In this document: positions 45,410 through 52,781 of the stretch, in pieces | How positions within the stretch are numbered: the first letter of the stretch is position 1 | Layout of the letters: each line of letters starts with the position of its first letter | Assembly: GCA_023251755.1 (NCBI GenBank) | Contig: JAHEYF010000008.1 | Coordinates: 1 to 64,000, forward strand | Length of the DNA stretch: 64,000 nt | Reading direction: 5' to 3' | Source: Bacteroidota bacterium | GTDB lineage: Bacteria; Bacteroidota; Bacteroidia; B-17B0; Aurantibacillaceae | Translations under genes and position numbers: made by a program | Notes under the pieces: model-generated | What the model was told of the DNA's origin: nothing | What the model saw: only the letters and a program-made list of their open reading frames with translations | The model's database searches: none

Positions 45410-46426
45410 CTAAAATTCTTTTACCTGCTGTACAGGATTTAAGTTTAAGCTTCCTTCTTTTACCTGCATTCCTTTAAAGGGGTCGTTTGAAATTAAATAA
45501 GGCCCGTCGAGATCAACCCAATCAACAAGTGGGGCAAGGTGTGCGGCAGCCGTACAACCTACCGATGATTCACTCATGCAACCAATCAGTGTTTTTAATC
45601 CACACTCACGCGCTTTTAAAATGATTTGATAAGCTTCAGTAATTCCACCGCACTTCATGAGTTTGATATTGACTCCATCAAAGCCGTCTTTTATTTTTTC
45701 CAGGTCGTTTAAACCCTGGCAACTTTCATCGGCGTATAGCAAAGAAGGAAACTGAGCCTTTAGTGTTTTCATTTCATTGAGCATACTTTTATTCATTGGT
45801 TGCTCAATAATTTTACATTTTTTTGTATGCAGGTATTCAATAAAAATTGCCGCATCGCCTGCATTGGTATATCCGCTGTTCATGTCTACTGCAAAATCAT
45901 CATCGGGACGAAGGGATATAAAATTCTCAATTACTTTAGAATCACTTTCTGCACCACTTAATTTTAACTTGAATAATTTAAAGCCGTTTTGTAAACCGTC
46001 TTCAATTTTAATCTTCATTTCTTCGGCTGTCCCAAGTCCAATGGTATAAAAACAATTGGGTTTATCCGGCGCACTGTTTTCTATCCCCAGCAATTGACGG
46101 ATGGTGGTGTTTTGCCTACTTGCTTTCAATTGCCACAGGGCCATATCCAAGGCTGCTTTGGCGGCCATGTTATGCCTTTCACCTTTTAATTTATCAAACC
46201 AATCTTCAACAGAGTTGAATGAAAATGATTGCTGAAAATTATTCAAAAATTCAATTACCGATCGCTGTGTTTCGGGAAGGTAAGGTGGAAGGGCTGCTTC
46301 GCCCCAGGCCACGTGTCCTTCATGTTCAAGTTTTACATACACAATATCAGTATGGGTACGCATCCCGTGTGCAATACGAAAAGGGAATTTATATTGAAGC
46401 TGAAAGGGATAAAGGCTTAGTTGCAT
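45410..46426 (-). CDS. Dipeptide epimerase (enolase superfamily, L-Ala-D/L-Glu epimerase type)
   Basis: 338 residues. Enolase-superfamily catalytic pieces are visible: FKLFKLKLSGAESDSK with the KxK lysine, metal ligands in FAVDMNSGY, KIIEQPM and LYADESC, and the second lysine in GVNIKLMKCGGITEA. The DxD near the C-terminus (VDWVDLDGPYLI) is typical of dipeptide epimerases, which interconvert L-Ala-D-Glu and L-Ala-L-Glu released from murein peptides. It is convergent with the giant secreted protein gene and downstream of the OmpA gene on the same strand, with a hairpin between. Confidence 0.88.
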   Translation of the reverse strand: MQLSLYPFQLQYKFPFRIAHGMRTHTDIVYVKLEHEGHVAWGEAALPPYLPETQRSVIEFLNNFQQSFSFNSVEDWFDKLKGERHNMAAKAALDMALWQLKASRQNTTIRQLLGIENSAPDKPNCFYTIGLGTAEEMKIKIEDGLQNGFKLFKLKLSGAESDSKVIENFISLRPDDDFAVDMNSGYTNAGDAAIFIEYLHTKKCKIIEQPMNKSMLNEMKTLKAQFPSLLYADESCQGLNDLEKIKDGFDGVNIKLMKCGGITEAYQIILKARECGLKTLIGCMSESSVGCTAAAHLAPLVDWVDLDGPYLISNDPFKGMQVKEGSLNLNPVQQVKEF

Positions 46427-46469
46427 ATTTGATAAAGCTAAGCAAAGTTAAGATGAATTGCCCTAAACT

Positions 46470-46501
46470 ATAATGCCAATACTAAAAAGCATTGGCATTA
46501 T
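46470..46501. terminator. 11-bp hairpin between the OmpA and epimerase genes
   Basis: ATAATGCCAAT (46470-46480) and ATTGGCATTAT (46491-46501) pair perfectly around a 10-nt loop, 19 bp beyond the OmpA stop. There is no U-run on the minus strand, so it could be a terminator or an mRNA-processing/stability hairpin upstream of the epimerase. Confidence 0.55.
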
Positions 46502-46520
46502 AAATATTTTCTATTGTATT

Positions 46521-48896
46521 CTATTTGAACAACACCTTCATCTCCACACGCCTGTTTTTCTGACGGCCTGCTTCTGTGTCGTTCGAATCTATCGGTCTCG
46601 ACTGTCCAAACCATTCTGCAATTATTCTATCCGCTTTGGCGCCTTTGGCCGTTAAATATTTTTTTACAGCCAGCACACGCTTTTCAGATAACTTCATATT
46701 CGACTGTGGTGTTCCCTGGTTATCGGTGTGGCCCGACAGTTTTAAGGTCCAGTCGGTACTGTGTTCTTTCATCAGTTTGGCCAATGCATCTAAGGAAGGA
46801 TAGGATGTTTTTTTAATAATATCTTTTCCCGAAGCAAATTCAAGACTGGAGAAAGCCTGTTCCAGGATTTTCTGTTCTTCCTGTTTTATCACCGGACAAC
46901 CTTTGTTTTCGGGTGGACCAGGAGTGTTCACACACTCATCGTCTTTATCGTATACACCGTCTTTATCGGTATCAGGGTACGGACAGCCTTTGTTGTCAAC
47001 CGCTCCGGGTACATCCGGGCAATCGTCATTTTTATCCAGCACTTTATCCCCGTCCCTGTCCGGGCAACCTTTGTATTCTGCTGGGCCTGGAAGATCGGGA
47101 CAGGCATCAAACCTGTCGGGTACTTTATCCCCGTCCCTGTCGGGGCAGCCCATAAATTCCACTAAGCCTGAATCTGTAGGGCATTCATCATCGTGGTCAA
47201 TAATTTTATCCCCGTCTCTATCGGGGCAACCTTTGAATTCCACCAAGCCTGAATCATCCGGACAGGCATCTTCTGCATCGGTAATTTTATCCCCGTCTTT
47301 ATCCGGGCAACCGTTCAATTCTTTTAAGCCTGGTATATCCGGGCATTTGTCTTCGTGGTCCTGAACGTGATCGCCGTCTTTATCCGCACAACCCATAAAC
47401 TCCCATGTACCCGGAACATCGGGGCATTTATCCTTTTTATTAGACACACCGTCCTTGTCTTTATCATGTGGATGAGGTATTTCAATAGGTATTTTTATTA
47501 AAAAGTGAAAGTCTGTACCAAAGAAATCTTGTTTGCTCACCAATGGACCAAGGTTGCTGGTTCCAAACACAATAGGCCCCAGGCGCAATGTGAGTCCACA
47601 CCTGAAATGGTCGAAGGTGTTGTAACGCACCGGAATAAAAACACCAAACCAGCGGTGGTCCCAACGTGGGCTGATACTCAAAGTCGTGTAGTCGTGAATT
47701 TTAGAATCCCTGTTGGCAAATTGAAAATGGTTAAACTGAAAAGCATAATAAGGAGTGGCATTGATGTAAAAATCTTTCCATATATGATAATCTATTTGTA
47801 AACTCAGGGCGGTAGGAAGGCTCATTTTGTAGGTTGAACTATTATCCTGGGGAGGAAAAGTTTTACGAAGACTGTCGTCAAACTCTTTCATCGAACCTAC
47901 CGCAAATTTATTCAGGTTCAATAAATTAATATTCGCTACAAAGTCATTGCTACCTTCATTTTTCTTAAATTTTATTCCACCAAGGTCTAACACAGAAAAA
48001 CCTATCCTTAATTTGTATTTGTCTTTATCCCTGCGCCATAAGCCCTTTTCCCCGTCCATATCGTATTTGAATTTTTGATAATCCGGACGGTATTCATATA
48101 CAATTCCTAAATCGGCGCCAATTCCTGGATAGGAGCCGTAAATATCTAAGTTGGGTTTACCGTCTTTAATTTCAACGTTATCAGAGTGGCCGTATCCAAT
48201 ATGAGATTGTACAATACTTATAGTGTCGTCGGTAGTGAATTGAAATTTAAAATCTTTGGCAAACATATAGGCCGAAAAAATACCCTGCAATAATTTTAAA
48301 CGCCCTGCTGCCTTAAAATAATGCTCATTGTCTTCTTTTAAAACGTGTCCGAAGGTAAAACCATACTCAGACCACATCATGGTAGATAAACTCAGGTTTT
48401 TATTTGTAAAGTCACTAAGGAAATAACTGGGGTAATCAACCGTTTTTAATATCAGTTTTGCAAGCTGCGGGGAAACACCATCAATATTGGTAAAAGAGCG
48501 CACATCCCAGGTAAAGGCAAAGGCTGTTTTGTGATTGGCGTACACCATAAACGAAGGCATGTTAACCCTTGCCGAAGTAAATATGGCTTTGTCCTTGTTG
48601 TCTTCACGGATGTTCAGGTAATTGTCCATAAACTTATCGTCGCTGAAAGCCGGGTATTCGCCATTTACCTTTTTAAAAGCGCTGCGTTTAATGCCAATGT
48701 AATTGTTGTACAAAGACATATTGCCGCCAATAATAGTCATATCGAACTCTAAGCGGTCGTCCACAATACAGGCGGGTTGAAGCGAGATACCCGTAACCCC
48801 GACGTTGTTACTGTTGCTGTAGCCCAGAAAGTCCTGGGCAATAGCCGTGTTCATTAAAGCGAGAGCGGATAAAATGAGTAAACGGATTTTAAGCAT
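46521..48896 (-). CDS. OmpA-family outer membrane protein with DUF5723-like barrel and thrombospondin type 3 repeats
   Basis: 791 residues. Signal peptide 1-20. Residues about 25-475 form a DUF5723-like barrel (GVTGISLQPACIVDDRLEFD, LYNNYIGIKR). They are followed by seven calcium-binding thrombospondin-3 repeats (units DxDGDxxxDxxDxCPDxPG...GCP), then an OmpA C-terminal peptidoglycan-binding domain (SGHTDNQGTPQSNMKLSEKR, then RQKNRRVEMKVLF). It should anchor the outer membrane to peptidoglycan, with the repeats as a rigid Ca2+-loaded stalk. The upstream space carries a dispersed word repeat. Confidence 0.92.
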   Translation of the reverse strand: MLKIRLLILSALALMNTAIAQDFLGYSNSNNVGVTGISLQPACIVDDRLEFDMTIIGGNMSLYNNYIGIKRSAFKKVNGEYPAFSDDKFMDNYLNIREDNKDKAIFTSARVNMPSFMVYANHKTAFAFTWDVRSFTNIDGVSPQLAKLILKTVDYPSYFLSDFTNKNLSLSTMMWSEYGFTFGHVLKEDNEHYFKAAGRLKLLQGIFSAYMFAKDFKFQFTTDDTISIVQSHIGYGHSDNVEIKDGKPNLDIYGSYPGIGADLGIVYEYRPDYQKFKYDMDGEKGLWRRDKDKYKLRIGFSVLDLGGIKFKKNEGSNDFVANINLLNLNKFAVGSMKEFDDSLRKTFPPQDNSSTYKMSLPTALSLQIDYHIWKDFYINATPYYAFQFNHFQFANRDSKIHDYTTLSISPRWDHRWFGVFIPVRYNTFDHFRCGLTLRLGPIVFGTSNLGPLVSKQDFFGTDFHFLIKIPIEIPHPHDKDKDGVSNKKDKCPDVPGTWEFMGCADKDGDHVQDHEDKCPDIPGLKELNGCPDKDGDKITDAEDACPDDSGLVEFKGCPDRDGDKIIDHDDECPTDSGLVEFMGCPDRDGDKVPDRFDACPDLPGPAEYKGCPDRDGDKVLDKNDDCPDVPGAVDNKGCPYPDTDKDGVYDKDDECVNTPGPPENKGCPVIKQEEQKILEQAFSSLEFASGKDIIKKTSYPSLDALAKLMKEHSTDWTLKLSGHTDNQGTPQSNMKLSEKRVLAVKKYLTAKGAKADRIIAEWFGQSRPIDSNDTEAGRQKNRRVEMKVLFK
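46903..47464 (-). repeat. Tandem repeat encoding thrombospondin type 3 units
   Basis: Seven in-frame units of about 78 bp inside the OmpA gene. The middle units share near-identical DNA around CCCCGTCCCTGTC and CCGGGCAACC. Such arrays can expand or contract by recombination without frameshift. Confidence 0.8.
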
Positions 48897-48912
48897 AGTT
48901 TATTTTTTTTAA

Positions 48913-49009
48913 GTTCTTTCGTTCAAAAGCTCTTTCGTTTAATCGTTTTACGTGAAGATGATCCCGAACGAATAAACGAAAGAACAAGTAAACTAATAAA
49001 CGGGTAAAC
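48913..49009. repeat. GAACGAATAAAC-family hairpin repeat, copy at 48.9 kb
   Basis: Left words GTTCTTTCGTTCAAAAGC and TCTTTCGTTTAATCGTTTT, centre ACGTGAAGATGATCCC, right words GAACGAATAAACGAAAGAAC and AAGTAAACTAATAAACGGG. The 20-mer at 48959-48978 (TGATCCCGAACGAATAAACG) is identical to 51881-51900. It lies between two minus-strand genes (893-residue protein and OmpA). Confidence 0.75.
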
Positions 49010-49052
49010 AAATGTATGACAAAATATTAAAGTTCAAAAGCGCTGGTTTTTG

Positions 49053-51734
49053 TTAATTCATCAACTGAAAAGTATAACAAATAACCTTGTTCCCCGAAAC
49101 AGAAAGCAAATAACTTTGTGCGTCGTTGTTGATGTTTGATAAAACCGGCTCACAGGTAGCGTTATAGGAAGCCGTTTCAATCTCTTTCCCATCTGTCCCG
49201 ATTATTTTGCACAAGCCGTTTTCTTTTAGCACCACCATAAAATAAGCCTGTTTATCGAAGTTCATAACTTTTAATAAAGGCATTAGTTCCTGTTTGCTGT
49301 TGTACGACAATAAAATTTTCCCGGCATCGTCGTGTATTTCAAATCCGTTTTCATCCAGCAATACATAGTCGTTCAACTGGTCGTCGTTGACGAGGGCAAT
49401 TTTTACCTGTTTTGTTTTCAGCTCGCTTTCAAAAGAGATGTTTTGCAGTTCATCGCTTAAGGAAAGTTTGACCATGTTTTTATTCCCCGCATCAATACAA
49501 TGAATATAACTTTTACCAATGTCTTTTCCCGGATCGGGGTACCAGGCATTGATACCGGCCGGTAGCCTGTGTTTAAAACTTAAGCGGGCTTCTCCCCTTC
49601 TGCCTGTTCCATATACGTTTCCGGCTGAATCGGCCACCAGGAGGTAATCTTTTTGATTGATCCTCAGCCATTCAACCGGTAAGCTTACCTTGGCCTGCGT
49701 AGGCGGGAAAACAAAACCCTCCACTTCTTTTCCGAAAATATTATAATCGTAAATCTTTTTATCCTCGCAGGCCAAGAGGATGCGGTAGTCTTTGTTCAAC
49801 TCATAATCGAAAACTGAAATTCCGTTGGTAGCCCTTGATTTTAGTCCAACAGGATAACCCTGCACATAGTTTCCATTCCGGTCAATTAAGTGTATGGCTG
49901 TTTCTGTATTGAACAACAGCTGTAATTTTTCGTTTTTAAAATAATCCACCTGCACCACTTTGCCCATAATTGAGCCTTCAATTTTTTTGCTCCAAATTAT
50001 TTTTCCGGTATTGCTGATGAGGTAAATTTTACCCGCAGCATCCTGTATAAAAACTTCTTTCCCGCCTGTTTTGTGGTTCGTTACCACCTGCGGCTGCATC
50101 ACTGTTAAAGTATCCAATTGGGTTTCCCAAACGCTGTTGTTTTGTTTGTTTTCGGCGGGGCTATACAATACATAAGCCTGATCTAATAATTTACCTTTAT
50201 AAGAAGTGATTTGATAAGCGAGGGCATTAAATTTTTCGAACAACTGATTGTAGCGGTTAAACAAGTCTTTGATGTCCTGATTAAAAAAAGAGCTCAGGAA
50301 GTTTTGGGAACCTGAAAACGAAGTATAGAGGTAAAAATTTGTTTCATTGCCCAAATGATTGTCTGCAAAATGAACAAACTGTTCGTTGCGGGCCAGGGTT
50401 TGGTTTTGACTGAGGCAGGCCTTGTAGCGCTGAAGTTTGCTACAACTTTCGGCAAATAAAATATAATCGTTGATTACAGTACAATACCTGGGCTGAAAAG
50501 AGTACAAATGAAAGGAGAACACATTGAATACAGCAGCATCATTAAATACACAAACAGAGTCGCCGGGCAAAAGCCCGATGATACTATCGGCTACCTGGTG
50601 CAAAAAATTAAGCGCTTTATCCCTGTCGTTTATTTTTGCGAGTGCGTAATCAGCTGTTGTATCGTGGTCGTTGGTGTGCAGTAAAATAATTTCTTCGCCG
50701 GCTATTTGCTGTATACTGTTTATTAAATCAATGTCTAATTTTTTATCGTATTTGTTTTTTTCTTCAGCTGTTTCTGTAGTAAAGAAAATATCCCCTGCAA
50801 ATTTTTCCCTGTCGCTTATTCCCAGAAAAACAAATGAAGACGTTGTGGCCGGTGCGATGCTTGTGAATTCTATTTCGCAGGGCTCCTGTTTGCCCAATGC
50901 CTTCAATAATACCGACGAATCACAAAGGGTATAACCGTTCATCATCAGTTCATTCGGTGTAAAATCAACATCTAATTCCGTCCAGCCTTTTGCATTGCGG
51001 ATACTCATGATCCCCTCCTGAGGAATAGCCTTGTCAAAATATTCTGCGTGTTGTTGGTTGAACTGGTGATTGACAAAAAACCTGAAATCGGCATCCGTTC
51101 CCGCACTTTCTTCCAGCTTTGAAAAATAAGCGTCGTTGGCCAGTACATTTTTATTTTTCTGTTCAACAGTGTTTTTCAATAGCTCCTGGTTCGCTGAAAT
51201 GGCAAGCATGCCGGAATTACTATAAAAATATACCGGTTGTAATGACTGCTTAAAATAAACGGTGGTGATTTTTTCTCCTTCGGCCGCATCGCTTGTTTCG
51301 TATTTCTGTGCATTTGATTTCAGGTAATTGTTTACTTCTTCGGTGTAATTAATATCGGGCAGGTTTAAAACAAAAAGAAAATCAGTGTGTGTGTCTTTAC
51401 CGGGATAGGCAGCAATGTAAACTTTGTTGTTGTCAAAAATTGCTTTTATCCGTTCGTTGCTATTGATAATGGAATCAACAAGTCCATAGTGCTGGTTCAG
51501 TTCTTTAACCCCGGTAATTTGCTGCAGTTCTTCCCAGATCAAATTGGTTTCATTCAGTTTTTTAAAGAGTTTCAAAAAATCATCCGACTCGATAACAAAG
51601 CTGCATCCCTGGGGGATGGCCTGAGTAGCGAGTATTTTCGGTTTTTTAAGATTTTTTATATAGAGATAGCCATAGGTTCCGGCTACAAGTGTCGAAACAA
51701 TCAGCAACACAAATAAAATCTTTTTTAGCATCAT
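49053..51734 (-). CDS. Large membrane-anchored periplasmic protein of unknown function
   Basis: 893 residues. A single N-terminal hydrophobic helix (ILFVLLIVSTLVAGTYGYLYI) without a clear cleavage site anchors it, with the bulk in the periplasm. The first ~450 residues (QAIPQGCSFVIESDDFLKLF, VYIAAYPGKDTHTDFLFVLN, GMLAISANQELLKNTVEQ) resemble DUF3352-type proteins, with low confidence. The C-terminal ~350 residues contain repeated blade-like strands (IYLISNTGKIIWSKKIEGS, TAIHLIDRNGNYVQGYPVGL, KKIYDYNIFGKEVEGFVFP) that suggest a beta-propeller of the PQQ/WD type. No enzyme motif is seen. Its partner genes (OmpA downstream, rnhB upstream) give no clear clue. Confidence 0.75.
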   Translation of the reverse strand: MMLKKILFVLLIVSTLVAGTYGYLYIKNLKKPKILATQAIPQGCSFVIESDDFLKLFKKLNETNLIWEELQQITGVKELNQHYGLVDSIINSNERIKAIFDNNKVYIAAYPGKDTHTDFLFVLNLPDINYTEEVNNYLKSNAQKYETSDAAEGEKITTVYFKQSLQPVYFYSNSGMLAISANQELLKNTVEQKNKNVLANDAYFSKLEESAGTDADFRFFVNHQFNQQHAEYFDKAIPQEGIMSIRNAKGWTELDVDFTPNELMMNGYTLCDSSVLLKALGKQEPCEIEFTSIAPATTSSFVFLGISDREKFAGDIFFTTETAEEKNKYDKKLDIDLINSIQQIAGEEIILLHTNDHDTTADYALAKINDRDKALNFLHQVADSIIGLLPGDSVCVFNDAAVFNVFSFHLYSFQPRYCTVINDYILFAESCSKLQRYKACLSQNQTLARNEQFVHFADNHLGNETNFYLYTSFSGSQNFLSSFFNQDIKDLFNRYNQLFEKFNALAYQITSYKGKLLDQAYVLYSPAENKQNNSVWETQLDTLTVMQPQVVTNHKTGGKEVFIQDAAGKIYLISNTGKIIWSKKIEGSIMGKVVQVDYFKNEKLQLLFNTETAIHLIDRNGNYVQGYPVGLKSRATNGISVFDYELNKDYRILLACEDKKIYDYNIFGKEVEGFVFPPTQAKVSLPVEWLRINQKDYLLVADSAGNVYGTGRRGEARLSFKHRLPAGINAWYPDPGKDIGKSYIHCIDAGNKNMVKLSLSDELQNISFESELKTKQVKIALVNDDQLNDYVLLDENGFEIHDDAGKILLSYNSKQELMPLLKVMNFDKQAYFMVVLKENGLCKIIGTDGKEIETASYNATCEPVLSNINNDAQSYLLSVSGNKVICYTFQLMN

Positions 51735-51818
51735 ACAGGCTTATGCTAAATTAAGGTATGTGAAGACCCGGAATGTTAATGCAGAGGATAGTATTAAACA
51801 CTTGTATGTGGATAAGTA

Positions 51819-51924
51819 GTTCTTTCGTTTACAAGTTTATTCGTTCAAAAGTTCTTTCGTTTAATAGTTTTACGTGAAGGTGATCCCGAACGAATAAACG
51901 AGTGAACGAATAAACTATTAAACG
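51819..51924. repeat. GAACGAATAAAC-family hairpin repeat, copy at 51.8 kb
   Basis: It contains CGTTTAATAGTTT (51858-51870) and its exact complement AAACTATTAAACG (51912-51924), with the nested pair GTTTATTCGTTC and GAACGAATAAAC. The centre ACGTGAAGGTGATCCC is shared with the 48.9-kb copy. It fills the space between the rnhB stop and the start of the 893-residue protein. Confidence 0.78.
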
Positions 51925-51927
51925 CTG

Positions 51928-52533
51928 TTACTCTCCGAAATTGAGTTGAAGCTGGGAAGGCAACAAGGTGAAGGTCATGCGGTGGTATTTGCAGGGGCCG
52001 TGGGTTGTAATCCCTTTCCGGTGTTCAAGGGTGGGATAGCCTTTGTTTTTATTCCAGGCATAATGAGGGAGCTCGGTATGTAATTTCTCCATGATATCGT
52101 CCCGGTATGTTTTGGCCAATACCGAAGCTGCGGCAATGTTTAAAAAACGGGCATCCCCTTTTACCATACACTGGTGTTGAATTCCTTTGTAGGGATTAAA
52201 GCGGTTGCCGTCAATTAATAAAAATTCCGGTTTTAGCTGCAAGCCGTCAACAGCTCTGTGCATAGCCAAAAATGAGGCGTTCAGGATATTTATTTCATCT
52301 ATCTCGGTGTGACTTACCTCTGCCCAGGCCCAGGCTAAGGCTTCCTGCTGAATTTGTTCCCTTAAACGATACCGCTGCTTTTCACTTAATTTTTTTGAAT
52401 CGTTGAGCTCATTGTTTTTATAATCAGGGGGCAATATCACCGCAGCTGCTACCACCGGGCCGGCTAAGCAACCTCTACCGGCTTCGTCGCAACCGGCTTC
52501 GGTTAAGTGTTTATTAAAACAGGTTTTTAACAT
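51928..52533 (-). CDS. rnhB: Ribonuclease HII
   Basis: 201 residues from ATG 52533 (MLKTCFNKHLTEAGCDEAGR). The active-site Asp-Glu is in CDEAGRGCLAGPVVAAAV, a further Asp in FLLIDGNRF, and a later catalytic segment in KGDARFLNIAAASVLAKTYRD. It cleaves RNA in RNA-DNA hybrids and single ribonucleotides in DNA. The frame extends 30 residues further upstream (to 52623), but that part would be encoded by the structured inverted-repeat element and does not look like RNase HII, so it is excluded. Confidence 0.94.
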   Translation of the reverse strand: MLKTCFNKHLTEAGCDEAGRGCLAGPVVAAAVILPPDYKNNELNDSKKLSEKQRYRLREQIQQEALAWAWAEVSHTEIDEINILNASFLAMHRAVDGLQLKPEFLLIDGNRFNPYKGIQHQCMVKGDARFLNIAAASVLAKTYRDDIMEKLHTELPHYAWNKNKGYPTLEHRKGITTHGPCKYHRMTFTLLPSQLQLNFGE

Positions 52534-52541
52534 TATGAAAT

Positions 52542-52659
52542 AAGTAAAAAGCCAAAAGGGTGATCTCGTTTCTGATACAATCTTCTGCTTAGTATAAGCA
52601 TCTGAGGCGGAAGATTTAGTCATAACCGGAATCGTTTTTTGGCTTTTGGCTTTTTACTT
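52542..52659. repeat. Nested inverted-repeat element upstream of rnhB
   Basis: Outer perfect stem of 17 bp: AAGTAAAAAGCCAAAAG (52542-52558) with its complement at 52643-52659. Inside, AATCTTC (52579-52585) pairs with GAAGATT (52610-52616) and contains a TGCTT-AGTAT-AAGCA hairpin (52586-52600). The right side repeats the word TTTTGGCTTTT. It ends 8 bp before the rnhB ATG and could form its leader structure. Confidence 0.7.
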
Positions 52660-52781
52660 TTGGCTTAATTGACTTTCATCGTTTTTTTAATCGTTCTCAA
52701 AGATATTTATTTCCAGGCAATTGTATAATCAAATAGTTTCAGCTAATTTTAAACTTTTACCACATTTTCCCCAATTTCCTT

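Noticed and set aside
46903-47364. 153-codon plus-strand frame rich in Ser, Gly and Pro
   Set aside because: It is the antisense shadow of the thrombospondin-3 repeats of the OmpA gene; its repetitiveness comes from that array.
52534-52623. 30-residue N-terminal extension of RNase HII
   Set aside because: Encoded by the nested inverted-repeat element and unlike any RNase HII N-terminus.
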